From NCBI GenBank assembly GCA_030618495.1, contig JAUXDE010000073.1:1-8975 (forward strand): DNA of 8,975 bases. Reading direction: 5' to 3'. The position numbers and the translations under genes are program-made. The DNA comes from Clostridia bacterium (GTDB lineage Bacteria; UBA6262; WVXT01; JAUXBS01). The notes under the pieces were generated by a model, which was given only the letters and a program-made list of their open reading frames with translations, searched no databases and had not been told where the DNA came from. Below are positions 1-6,248 of this stretch, one piece after another. Position 1 is the stretch's first letter, and the number at the start of each line of letters is the position of its first letter.

Positions 1-243
1 CTAACATATCTTTACATATGCTGGAAGTATTTTGCTTCAGCGTCAAGGAACGAAGAGTGAGAATACTGTACGTATGTGAACGATGAGTGACGCCGACGAT
101 GGACAAAAAACGACAGCCCTTCGGGAAGGGCATCATTTGGACGTATTCTGCGTCTTTCCTTCTCACCATATTCTCGATATGCTTTCGTCGTCCTTCCTTG
201 AATCCGTCTCAAAACCTGCCCTTCATATGTCAAGATATACTAG
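1..243. repeat. Near-palindromic MITE-like element (left boundary at window edge)
   Basis: The stretch is built as one large imperfect inverted repeat. Bases 1-20 (CTAACATATCTTTACATATG) match the reverse complement of 224-243 (CTAGTATATCTTGACATATG) at 17 of 20 positions. Further in, CAAGGAA at 44-50 mirrors TTCCTTG at 194-200, and TTTTG at 30-34 mirrors CAAAA at 210-214. The middle is a perfect 6-bp hairpin, GCCCTT-CGGG-AAGGGC (116-131). All these pairs share a centre near 122-123.5, so they belong to one symmetrical structure. The arms between the anchors are only loosely similar, which suggests an old copy. No convincing protein is encoded; the one long minus-strand frame (12-233) begins with TTG inside the terminal repeat and is probably incidental. 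A non-autonomous transposable element or a large structured RNA/DNA repeat both fit. Because the left end touches the window edge, its true boundary and any target duplication cannot be seen. Confidence 0.55.
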
Positions 244-316
244 AAGCACCACACCCCTGCCAGAAAACGTAAAAGTTTAAGCCGTTAAAGAGCTTAAGGA
301 TTACGCTAATCTTCAT
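230..316 (-). other. Short 28-codon reading frame after riboswitch 2, ending inside the repeat
   Basis: An ATG at 316-314, 31 bases after the aptamer P1 stem, opens a 28-codon frame beginning MKISVILKLFNGLNFYVFWQ and stopping at TGA 232-230, within the right terminal repeat of the palindromic element. The codons overlap the small hairpin at 299-311 and the weak terminator at 271-297. No good ribosome-binding site is correctly spaced: AAGG directly abuts the ATG. I do not recognise the peptide. It could be a leader peptide, the start of a gene cut off by the element, or chance. Chance is the most likely. Confidence 0.15.
271..297 (-). terminator. Weak terminator-like hairpin downstream of riboswitch 2
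   Basis: On the minus strand TTAAGC (297-292) can pair with GCTTAA (282-277) across a 9-base loop, followed after A-C by four T (274-271). The stem is only 6 bp and AT-rich and the T tract is short, so efficiency would be modest. Its position 50-75 bases after the aptamer is right for an expression platform of the cobalamin riboswitch. Confidence 0.3.
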
Positions 317-346
317 CCTTTTTCATCCGAAAAGCATGACAGTATC

Positions 347-495
347 TTTTACGGGCAGGTTTTCTGACTTCCGGATCGTCCTACTCCCAAAGCCTTCCCA
401 TCACCAGTTGGCGACAGTGACTATTCTCAGGTTTCGTCCCCGGTTACAGCGGCGGGACCGTGGTCGATTATAACGACCTTCCCTAACCCGTAAAA
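347..495 (-). promoter_or_regulatory. Cobalamin riboswitch 2 (full-size class I architecture)
   Basis: The minus strand contains the conserved blocks of a cobalamin (AdoCbl-type) riboswitch in the right order: a purine-rich start with GGGAAGG, the CCGCCGCTGTAACCGG segment (456-441), GGGGACGAAACC, the GTCACTG box (421-415), a second GGGAAGG (399-393), and the B12 box AAGTCAGAAAACCTGCCC (370-353). The P1 stem is a perfect 9 bp: TTTTACGGG (495-487) with CCCGTAAAA (355-347). It starts 5 bases after the cobS stop codon on the same strand, so it regulates a gene beyond the left edge. A small hairpin at 311-299 shows AGCG (307-304), which can pair with CGCT (451-448) of the presumed L5 loop, a possible L5-L13 kissing contact. 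The family assignment is firm; the expression platform is inferred. Confidence 0.93.
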
Positions 496-500
496 CAAAG

Positions 501-1238
501 TTATACTACAAAAGCTATTAATGCTATCAATACTATTACTTCAATGATTTCACCGGTTGCGCCGATAGTGTCACCCGTTATTCCTCCAAGTTTCTTTTTG
601 AAGAAATGAGTTATCAGGAACACAGCCGTGAAAACAATCAGGCATATAACAATTCCCTGGAAGGATTTCAGAATAAATGCAAGAGCCAGTGTAAATACGG
701 TCGCTATTGATAATTCTTTGATTCCTGTATTATCTATATATGACTTACCCGTTCCGTCCTCCCTTGCGTATTTTGAGATGCTTGCCGATATGACCATGGC
801 CCACCTGCCAAGCATTGGCGCCAGCATAAGAGCCGGCAAGGCATTTGCGGCGATTATTTCCTTTATTAACATGTATTTAAGCAGCATAAGGCAAATGAGG
901 CCGGTTGTGCCCATTACGCCCAACCTGCTGTCTTTCATTATATTAAGGGCGTCTTCCCTGCTTTTACCGGCATAAAGGCCGTCGCAGGTATCGGCAAAAC
1001 CGTCAAGATGCAGACAACCCGTCATCAATGCCAGTAGTATTAACAGTAATGCGCTTGTTACGGTAACAGGCAGGACTTTGGGCATGTACAAACCAGCAGT
1101 GTAGAGTACGGTTCCTATAAGCAAACCTACGGCAGGAAACCATATCATTGAACCGGCTTTATCCCTGTCGCTTACCTCCCCCCTTATTCTTACAGGCAAT
1201 ACCGTTAGAAACTGCAATGCCAGCAGTATTCTTTTCAT
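501..1238 (-). CDS. cobS: Adenosylcobinamide-GDP ribazoletransferase (cobalamin synthase)
   Basis: CobS is the membrane enzyme that joins adenosylcobinamide-GDP to alpha-ribazole or its 5'-phosphate, giving adenosylcobalamin (phosphate) and GMP. The 245-aa length is normal for the family. The N-terminus has the typical ALQFLTVLPV pattern (residues 7-16) and the acidic conserved motif GCLHLDGFADTCDGL spans 74-88, with H77, D79, D83 and D86. It is followed by the conserved ALNIMKDSRLGVMG (97-110). Several long hydrophobic segments fit a polytopic membrane protein. The ATG overlaps the cobT stop codon by four bases (ATGA), with GGAG upstream inside cobT, so translation is probably coupled. It is the last gene of the btuFCD-cobCUTS cluster; a second riboswitch begins 5 bases after its stop codon. 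Identification by motif is firm. Confidence 0.96.
   Translation of the reverse strand: MKRILLALQFLTVLPVRIRGEVSDRDKAGSMIWFPAVGLLIGTVLYTAGLYMPKVLPVTVTSALLLILLALMTGCLHLDGFADTCDGLYAGKSREDALNIMKDSRLGVMGTTGLICLMLLKYMLIKEIIAANALPALMLAPMLGRWAMVISASISKYAREDGTGKSYIDNTGIKELSIATVFTLALAFILKSFQGIVICLIVFTAVFLITHFFKKKLGGITGDTIGATGEIIEVIVLIALIAFVV
503..530 (-). promoter_or_regulatory. Candidate promoter for riboswitch 2, inside the end of cobS
   Basis: A TTGATA (530-525) and a TAGTAT (508-503) separated by 16 bases lie in the last codons of cobS. Transcription from them would begin near 496, exactly where the riboswitch P1 stem begins. That fit is the main support; the boxes deviate from consensus and the region is AT-rich coding sequence, so chance is possible. 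Confidence 0.35.
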
Positions 1239-2296
1239 TCACTCTTCTCCGATACTCCCGCATCCCCGAAGGTTGCCATTTCATTAAGGATTTTTATTCC
1301 TGCGTCTATTATGCTTATCCCAAGAGCGGCGCCTGTGCCTTCTCCCAATCTCAGCCCAAGGTCAAGAACAGGTTTTAGCCCCAGTTTATCAAGCAGTATC
1401 TTATGGCCGATTTCCACTGAGCAATGAGCGGCTATCATATAGTCCTTTGTCTTTGGTTCCAGCCCTGCGGCTATCAAAGCGCCTGCCCCTGAAATAAAAC
1501 CGTCAATAACAACAGGTATTTTAAGCAAAGCCGCCCCGAGTATGACTCCCGCTATACCGCCGATTTCAAAACCGCCGATTTTAGCAAGGATATCTATAGG
1601 GTCATTCCTGTCGGGCTTGTTGATTTCTATGGCTTTCCTGATTACTTCTATCTTGTTTTTCAATGCCTTGTCATCTATCCCCGTTCCCCGTCCTGTTACC
1701 GGTTCAATGTCAGAATCGCACATGACGGCTGTAATCGCGCTGCTGGGGGTTGTATTGCCTATCCCCATGTCCCCGGTACCGACAATACCGCAATTCCTGT
1801 CTCTGACAAGTCCTTCCACCACGCTGATTCCCGCTTCTATGGACTTAATTGCCTGTTCCCCGGTCATGGCGGGGCCCTTTGCCATGTTCTGCGTTCCGGG
1901 AGCTATCTTCTTTAAAATCAGCCCGGGATGCTTATCCATTTCTGAAGCCACGCCCATATCAACAACTACCACTTCCGCCCCGGCGTGTTTTGAAAGCACG
2001 TTTATTCCTGCTCCGCCGTTAAGGAAGTTCATGACCATCTGCGGCGTCACTTCGCTTGGATAGGCGCTAATGCCTTCTGCTGTTACACCGTGGTCGCCGG
2101 CCATTGTTACTATGAACCTGTTTTTAAGCTCAGGTTTACTACTGCCTGTAATCCCGGCAACTTTTTTTGTGAGTTCCTCAAGCCGGCCGAGGCTTCCCCG
2201 TGGCTTGGTAAGGTTATCCAGTAATTTCTGGGTTTCCTCCATGACTTCTGCATCCGGCTTCGCAATATTCTTAATAACGTTCTTTATTTTTTCCAA
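1235..2296 (-). CDS. cobT: Nicotinate-nucleotide-dimethylbenzimidazole phosphoribosyltransferase
   Basis: CobT transfers phosphoribose from nicotinate mononucleotide to 5,6-dimethylbenzimidazole (or another lower base), making alpha-ribazole 5'-phosphate for the nucleotide loop of cobalamin. At 353 aa it has the usual family length. Visible family blocks are KPRGSLGRLE (31-40), AGDHGVTAEGISAYPSEVTP (66-85), GTGDMGIGNTTPSSA (173-187), TGRGTG (201-206) and RLGEGTGA (316-323). E319 aligns with the catalytic glutamate known as Glu317 in the Salmonella enzyme. The start is TTG at 2296-2294: a GAGG sits 6 bases upstream and no in-frame ATG lies close by. The gene begins 12 bases after cobU and its stop codon overlaps the cobS start. 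The short tail after ILNEMATFG is not conserved in kind. Lower-base preference cannot be read from the sequence. Confidence 0.96.
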   Translation of the reverse strand: MEKIKNVIKNIAKPDAEVMEETQKLLDNLTKPRGSLGRLEELTKKVAGITGSSKPELKNRFIVTMAGDHGVTAEGISAYPSEVTPQMVMNFLNGGAGINVLSKHAGAEVVVVDMGVASEMDKHPGLILKKIAPGTQNMAKGPAMTGEQAIKSIEAGISVVEGLVRDRNCGIVGTGDMGIGNTTPSSAITAVMCDSDIEPVTGRGTGIDDKALKNKIEVIRKAIEINKPDRNDPIDILAKIGGFEIGGIAGVILGAALLKIPVVIDGFISGAGALIAAGLEPKTKDYMIAAHCSVEIGHKILLDKLGLKPVLDLGLRLGEGTGAALGISIIDAGIKILNEMATFGDAGVSEKSE

Positions 2297-2308
2297 TTTG
2301 TTCCTCTT

Positions 2309-2827
2309 TTATCCTTTTATTTTCATGGGTATACCGCAGGTAAGCAGCCAGACTTCTTCAGCCTGGTTTGCCATTCGTTGGTTGATTCTTCCGGCAATAT
2401 CCCTGAATTCCCTGCCAAGCTTTGAATCCGGAACAATGCCCGAACCAACTTCGTTTGTAACCGCTATCAAGTGCAGGTTTGAGTCCCTTACGGTTATAAA
2501 AAGTTTTTCAATATCCTTTAATATGGTTTCTTCATTATTACCTTTAACAAGATGATTTGAGATATACAGCGTAAGGCAGTCAAGTATTGCCGTGTCCGCT
2601 GAATCAGCCGCTCGTTTAACCGCAACAGCTATATCAAGAGGCTCTTCAATAGTTATCCATTCAGCCGGCCTGTCAGCCCGGTGTTTATCTATGCGTTGTT
2701 TCATCTCATCGTCAAGCGGCTGGCAGGTTGCAATGAAAACGACTTTAGCCTGCTTCCCGGCAAGTTCAACTGCGTGAGAGCTCTTGCCGCTCCTGGTCCC
2801 GCCTGTGATAATGGTTAACTTTCCCAT
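2309..2827 (-). CDS. cobU: Adenosylcobinamide kinase / adenosylcobinamide-phosphate guanylyltransferase
   Basis: CobU phosphorylates adenosylcobinamide and then transfers GMP from GTP to it, giving the AdoCbi-GDP used by CobS. The 172-aa length is typical. Near the N-terminus is the P-loop GGTRSGKS (residues 9-16). H49 in KHRADRPAEW is in the right place for the histidine that carries the GMP intermediate (His46 in the Salmonella enzyme). EEP at 61-63 and the later DCLTLYISN and ITNEVGSGIVP-like segments (here AVTNEVGSGIVPDSKLGREF) are also characteristic; the latter precedes the conserved RDIAGRINQ segment. The ATG starts one base after the cobC stop codon, with a weak GGAG 12 bases upstream, so translation probably depends on the upstream gene. 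No separate cobP or cobY type enzyme is needed with this gene present. Confidence 0.96.
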   Translation of the reverse strand: MGKLTIITGGTRSGKSSHAVELAGKQAKVVFIATCQPLDDEMKQRIDKHRADRPAEWITIEEPLDIAVAVKRAADSADTAILDCLTLYISNHLVKGNNEETILKDIEKLFITVRDSNLHLIAVTNEVGSGIVPDSKLGREFRDIAGRINQRMANQAEEVWLLTCGIPMKIKG

Positions 2828-2828
2828 T

Positions 2829-3428
2829 CTATTTCTTTTCTCCGGGGCTTATTATACGGGCTATACCGCCTTTATTGTTTATATGGATTTCCGTTGCCGT
2901 AGCATGAGGCGGTATCATGTCCCATAGTTTATCGAAACCGTGATTTTTCAGGGTACACAGTATAATGGCAATAGGCCCCCCGTGAGTTGTTATTGCTATA
3001 GTTTCACCTTTGCATTTAACCATGATGGAAGCAAACGCTTCAAGTACCCGTTTTGACATGTCTTGCAGGCTTTCCCCGCCTGGCGGATGCACTTCGGTAG
3101 CGTTGTTAAACCATTTTTCCGCTATATCCCCGTAATCCACCGAGATTTCATTAAAAGTTTTTCCTTCCCATTCCCCGAAGTTCATTTCCCGCATTCCTTT
3201 TGCTTCTATTATTTCCATCCCGGGAAACACAATCCCGGCCGTTTGGGTAGCGCGTTTAAATACGCTGGAGTATACTGAGTGTACTTTGATGCCTTTAAAG
3301 TCATGTTTTAGTAACTCCGCCTGTTTCCTGCCGTTTTCATTGATTGGTTCATCAATAGTCCCGCAGTACCTGTTCTGTTCATTGTAATCGGTGATGCCAT
3401 GCCTTATTAGATATATTATTGTATTCAT
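2829..3428 (-). CDS. cobC: Histidine phosphatase, probable alpha-ribazole phosphatase
   Basis: This is a phosphoglycerate-mutase-like histidine phosphatase of 199 aa. The phospho-acceptor motif is RHG at residues 9-11 (H10), and the second catalytic histidine is H149 in THGGP. Other family positions include the FKRATQTA segment and the REMNFGEWEG segment with its catalytic acidic residue. By its place between btuD and cobU it most likely removes the 5'-phosphate from alpha-ribazole phosphate or cobalamin phosphate (CobC role); this superfamily has many substrates, so the role rests on context. The start is uncertain: ATG at 3428 is preferred, but a TTG directly before it (3431-3429) has a better-spaced AGGAAG. 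The gap to btuD is about 20 bases and it ends one base before cobU. Confidence 0.9.
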   Translation of the reverse strand: MNTIIYLIRHGITDYNEQNRYCGTIDEPINENGRKQAELLKHDFKGIKVHSVYSSVFKRATQTAGIVFPGMEIIEAKGMREMNFGEWEGKTFNEISVDYGDIAEKWFNNATEVHPPGGESLQDMSKRVLEAFASIMVKCKGETIAITTHGGPIAIILCTLKNHGFDKLWDMIPPHATATEIHINNKGGIARIISPGEKK

Positions 3429-3450
3429 CAAGTTATCTGCTTCCTTCCTT

Positions 3451-4242
3451 TTACTTATTACCGCCGGGGATTATTATAACTCCCGGCAGGCCGGTTTTAT
3501 TATCCCTGCTGATTTGAACATCAGTGCCGTATACTTCCCTGATATTATTCTCCGTTATGAGTTCCTGCGGACTGCCTTTCATATATATTTTTCCGTTGTT
3601 TAAGAATAGGAGTTCCTCACAGTACAGCGCAGCCAGGTTAATATCGTGCATTACCGTTATTATTGTCAGGTTATTATCCCTGTTAAGCTTCCTTATCAGG
3701 TCAAGAATTACCTTCTGATGGCTTATATCAAGATGCGAAGTGGGCTCGTCTAACAGCAGTATATCCGGTTCCTGCGCAAGAGCCCTGGCGATAATAACCC
3801 GTTGTTTTTCTCCTGAAGACAGGTCGTTTATATCCCTTGCTTTAAACTTCAGGGTATCGGTGAGTTTCATTGCTTCTTCCACTTTCCTGTAATCTTCATT
3901 TCCTTCCCAGGAGAAGCGGTTTATATACGGTGTTCTGCCCATCAGCACTATGTCCCGGCAGGTAAACGAGAAGTTCACAACTGTTTCTTCGGGCACGAAA
4001 GCAATGCGCCTTGCTGTTTCCCTGCGTTTCATTTCGCAGATGGGCCTGCCGTCAAGCAGAACTTCCCCGGTATCCGGTTTAATAGACCTGCTAATGACCT
4101 TAAGCAAAGTTGATTTCCCTGCGCCGTTTGGGCCGATGACGCCTAAAAAGCCGCCCATACTCACGCTAAAACTCACGCCTTCAAGGACGTTTGAACCATT
4201 GTACCTGTGACTGACATTATTAATTCTGAGTGTTTCTTTCAT
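3451..4242 (-). CDS. btuD: Corrinoid ABC transporter, ATP-binding subunit
   Basis: This is the ATPase of a type II (BtuCD/FecCDE-like) importer, 263 aa. Visible parts in order are the Walker A GPNGAGKS (37-44), a Q-loop region VPEET (83-87), the ABC signature LSSGEKQR (141-148), the Walker B segment ILLLDEP (161-167), the D-loop SHLD (169-172) and the switch histidine H199 in VMHD. At the Q-loop the usual glutamine is a glutamate (E85, codon GAA), which is unusual and could be real divergence. The ATG shares one base with the TAA of the permease gene (TAATG). Sequence alone cannot tell a B12 importer from a siderophore or haem importer, but the cobalamin riboswitch upstream and cob genes downstream make corrinoids the likely substrate. 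Confidence 0.92.
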   Translation of the reverse strand: MKETLRINNVSHRYNGSNVLEGVSFSVSMGGFLGVIGPNGAGKSTLLKVISRSIKPDTGEVLLDGRPICEMKRRETARRIAFVPEETVVNFSFTCRDIVLMGRTPYINRFSWEGNEDYRKVEEAMKLTDTLKFKARDINDLSSGEKQRVIIARALAQEPDILLLDEPTSHLDISHQKVILDLIRKLNRDNNLTIITVMHDINLAALYCEELLFLNNGKIYMKGSPQELITENNIREVYGTDVQISRDNKTGLPGVIIIPGGNK

Positions 4243-5225
4243 TAATCCTTTACTCCTGAAACCCGCTTGCCCTTCCTTAAAAGGTATATGAAGAACGGCG
4301 CCCCGAAAAGCGCTGTTACAACTCCCACGGGTATCTCCAGCGGCGCGACGACAGTCCTGGCTATAGTATCAGCGGCTATCAGGACTATCGCCCCCACAAG
4401 GGCTGATGACGGTATGAGTATCCTGTGATCGGGGCCGGTTATCATACGTACTATATGCGGCACTATAAGGCCGATGAAACCAATCATGCCTGATACAGAA
4501 ACGACAGCTCCTACTATCAGGGATGATATAATGAACAGGAACTTCTTGGTTTTTTCTGTTTCAATACCTAACTGGCCCGCTGTTTCCTCTCCCATACTCA
4601 TTACGTTAAGGTCCCTGGCAAAGAACATTACCGTTACAATACCGGAAACTACCAGCGTACCGACAATCTTTATCAGTGAGAAATTGTTCTCGGTAAGGTT
4701 GCCCATTATCCAGAATATTATATCGTGTGTTTCCCGCCTGCTGAGAGACATCGCCAGCATTATCAGGGCGGACAGGAATGAACTGACAATAATACCTGCC
4801 AGCAAAAGAGTCTGTATTGAAGTCCTGCCCTTGGCTCCCGCTATGTTGTAAACAAGTATTATTGATAACAGGGCAAAAAGAAATGAAAAAAGCGGCAGGT
4901 CAAAGAAGAACATGTTGATTCTTAACATTATAGCTATTATAGCTCCCAGCGCGGCTCCCGAGGATGTCCCCAGGATATATGGGTCTGCAAGCGGGTTCCG
5001 CAAAAGCCCCTGGAATATCGCCCCCGCAACCGCAAGTCCGGAGCCCACGATAATACACAGGAATACACGCGGCAGTCTTATGTCGTAGATTATTGTCCTG
5101 TAGTAATCCTGCCACTGCGTAAAGGGGGATATTTTCACGGTTCCTATGAAAACGCTTATATATGCCGCAAGGGCAAGGATTATCATCAGAACGGCAATAC
5201 TTAAAATCCAGTTACTTCTTTTCAT
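4242..5225 (-). CDS. btuC: Corrinoid ABC transporter, permease subunit
   Basis: This is a FecCD-family permease, the membrane channel of the corrinoid importer. From the ATG at 5225 it has 327 aa, essentially the length of E. coli BtuC. Family signatures are RLPR (50-53), GLLRNPLADPYILGTSSGA (73-91) and GFIGLIVPHIVR (249-260), near the coupling region that contacts the ATPase. About ten hydrophobic segments are visible. A longer frame reaches back to a TTG at 5261, but the ATG at 5225 is better: AGAGG lies 4-8 bases upstream and the extra 12 residues are hydrophilic sequence inside btuF. With this start the gene overlaps btuF by 14 bases and btuD by one. The presumed assembly is two BtuC with two BtuD, fed by the BtuF lipoprotein. 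Confidence 0.93.
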   Translation of the reverse strand: MKRSNWILSIAVLMIILALAAYISVFIGTVKISPFTQWQDYYRTIIYDIRLPRVFLCIIVGSGLAVAGAIFQGLLRNPLADPYILGTSSGAALGAIIAIMLRINMFFFDLPLFSFLFALLSIILVYNIAGAKGRTSIQTLLLAGIIVSSFLSALIMLAMSLSRRETHDIIFWIMGNLTENNFSLIKIVGTLVVSGIVTVMFFARDLNVMSMGEETAGQLGIETEKTKKFLFIISSLIVGAVVSVSGMIGFIGLIVPHIVRMITGPDHRILIPSSALVGAIVLIAADTIARTVVAPLEIPVGVVTALFGAPFFIYLLRKGKRVSGVKD

Positions 5226-6069
5226 AGCACCTCTCAAACACTGCCTCAAGTCCGTCAACAAGCCTCGGAGACGACCTTACAAGGATATCGGGGTTTATAT
5301 CGTCGTATACCCTGTTGTTCCTGACTGCGTTGGTGTCCATCAGGTTGTGTTCCTCAAGAAATTTATCCCTGCTTATGTAGCTTGTAAGTATTATTACATC
5401 AGGGTTCTTCTGGATAACGTATTCTTCGCTTATCTGGCAGAATGCCCTCGGCAGGTTGACGGCCATATTCTCCCCTGCAATTGATATGATTTCATTGATA
5501 AACGAGCCATTACTTGCAGTCATGAGGGGTTTTGAATTAATTTCAATGAATATCCTGGCCTTCCTGCCGACCGCTTTAACTTTATTTTCAATAGTCCTTA
5601 CGCGTTCCTGCATTGATTTAACCAGTTCTTCAGCTTCCCTGCTTTTTTTTGTGATTTCTCCCATATACCTAATGGTACTATACAGTTCAGCTATATTATT
5701 GGGGTTAACTTCATATACCGTTAAATTAAGAGCTTTCAACTTCTTCATGATACTTGACTGTTCATATCCGGCGCCAAATATAATATCAGGTTTCAAGGAA
5801 ATTATCTTCTCCAGGTTGGGATTGCTGAAATCCCCCACTTTTTCTTTTGAAAGCGCCTGTACGGGATAATTACAGTAGGTGGTAACGCCGACAATTTCAT
5901 TATCAAGTCCCAAAGCGAATAAAATCTCGGTATTCGCGGGTGTAATGGATACAATCCTCTGGGCGGAAGTTGAAACAGAAATTTCTTCCTGTGATTGGCA
6001 CCCGGTAAATGACAGGATTAAAACCGTAAGGATATACCACATATTCCTTGTATTATTATTTATTTTCAT
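5212..6069 (-). CDS. btuF: Corrinoid-binding lipoprotein of the ABC importer
   Basis: This is a class III (BtuF/FhuD-like) substrate-binding protein. From the ATG at 6069 it has 285 aa. A short basic N-terminus and hydrophobic stretch (residues 10-22) end in SFTGC, giving a lipoprotein cysteine at C24, so the mature protein should be tethered to the outer face of the cytoplasmic membrane. The two-lobe fold is shown by RIVSITPANTEILFALG (38-54), GDFSNPNLEKIISLKPDIIFG and the C-terminal PRLVDGLEAVF. The frame stays open to a TTG at 6099, but that codon lies in the loop of the riboswitch terminator and cannot be the start. ATG 6069 has GTGGA five bases upstream; ATG 6042 is a possible alternative. 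It is the first gene under cobalamin riboswitch 1. Confidence 0.92.
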   Translation of the reverse strand: MKINNNTRNMWYILTVLILSFTGCQSQEEISVSTSAQRIVSITPANTEILFALGLDNEIVGVTTYCNYPVQALSKEKVGDFSNPNLEKIISLKPDIIFGAGYEQSSIMKKLKALNLTVYEVNPNNIAELYSTIRYMGEITKKSREAEELVKSMQERVRTIENKVKAVGRKARIFIEINSKPLMTASNGSFINEIISIAGENMAVNLPRAFCQISEEYVIQKNPDVIILTSYISRDKFLEEHNLMDTNAVRNNRVYDDINPDILVRSSPRLVDGLEAVFERCYEKK

Positions 6070-6079
6070 TATTTTCCAC

Positions 6080-6107
6080 AAAAAAAACCCAACCTTCAAC
6101 GGTTGGG
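6080..6107 (-). terminator. Intrinsic terminator of cobalamin riboswitch 1
   Basis: On the minus strand CCCAACC (6107-6101) pairs perfectly with GGTTGGG (6094-6088) across the loop GTTGAA, followed at once by eight T (6087-6080). It lies after the aptamer and 11 bases before the btuF ATG, so it is the probable off-switch when corrinoid is bound. I could not identify an obvious antiterminator strand that pairs with CCCAACC. Confidence 0.92.
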
Positions 6108-6131
6108 CGCGGCCTTATAGTTTCAGCCGGT

Positions 6132-6234
6132 CTTCCCGCGAAGGTTATATCAATAAACAGGTTCTCGGACTTCCTTGTTTCAGGTTACCGTTGCGGGGCA
6201 GTGGCCGAATTTCACAGCCTTCCCCTGCTTATTG
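6132..6234 (-). promoter_or_regulatory. Cobalamin riboswitch 1 (compact form) controlling btuF
   Basis: The minus strand carries GGGGAAGGC, a CTGTGAAATTCGG segment, GCCACTGCCCCGCAACGGTAA-type core (6205-6185) and AAGTCCGAGAACCTG, a variant B12 box. The P1 stem is 11 bp with one G-U: CAATAAGCAGG (6234-6224) with CCTGTTTATTG (6161-6151). The aptamer is only about 84 nt, without the long insertion and separate GTCACTG/GGGAAGG module seen in the second riboswitch, so it resembles the compact class. After P1 comes a hairpin CTTC-GCGG-GAAG (6143-6132) whose GCGGG (6139-6135) is complementary to CCCGC (6197-6193) of the presumed L5, the classic L5-L13 kissing contact. A strong terminator follows. 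Confidence 0.9.
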
Positions 6235-6248
6235 GTGTCTTTAATGAT

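Noticed and set aside
101-131. Central hairpin of the element as a strong minus-strand terminator
   Set aside because: The six T begin five bases after the stem, too far for a typical intrinsic terminator; kept only as a possible weak effect.
12-233. 73-codon minus-strand frame spanning the palindromic element
   Set aside because: It starts with TTG inside the terminal repeat, crosses the central hairpin, has no clear RBS, and matches no family I know. The symmetry of the DNA explains the sequence better than a protein does.
1542-2555. Long plus-strand frames opposite cobT and cobU
   Set aside because: They are antisense shadows of genes identified with certainty by motifs, and have no RBS or family features of their own.
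5226-5261. Longer btuC beginning with TTG at 5261
   Set aside because: The extra residues are hydrophilic and lie inside btuF, while ATG 5225 has AGAGG upstream and gives the usual 327-aa length.
6069-6099. Longer btuF beginning with TTG at 6099
   Set aside because: The TTG lies in the loop of the riboswitch terminator and the first residues would be encoded by the terminator stem and T tract. The ATG at 6069 gives a normal lipoprotein signal.
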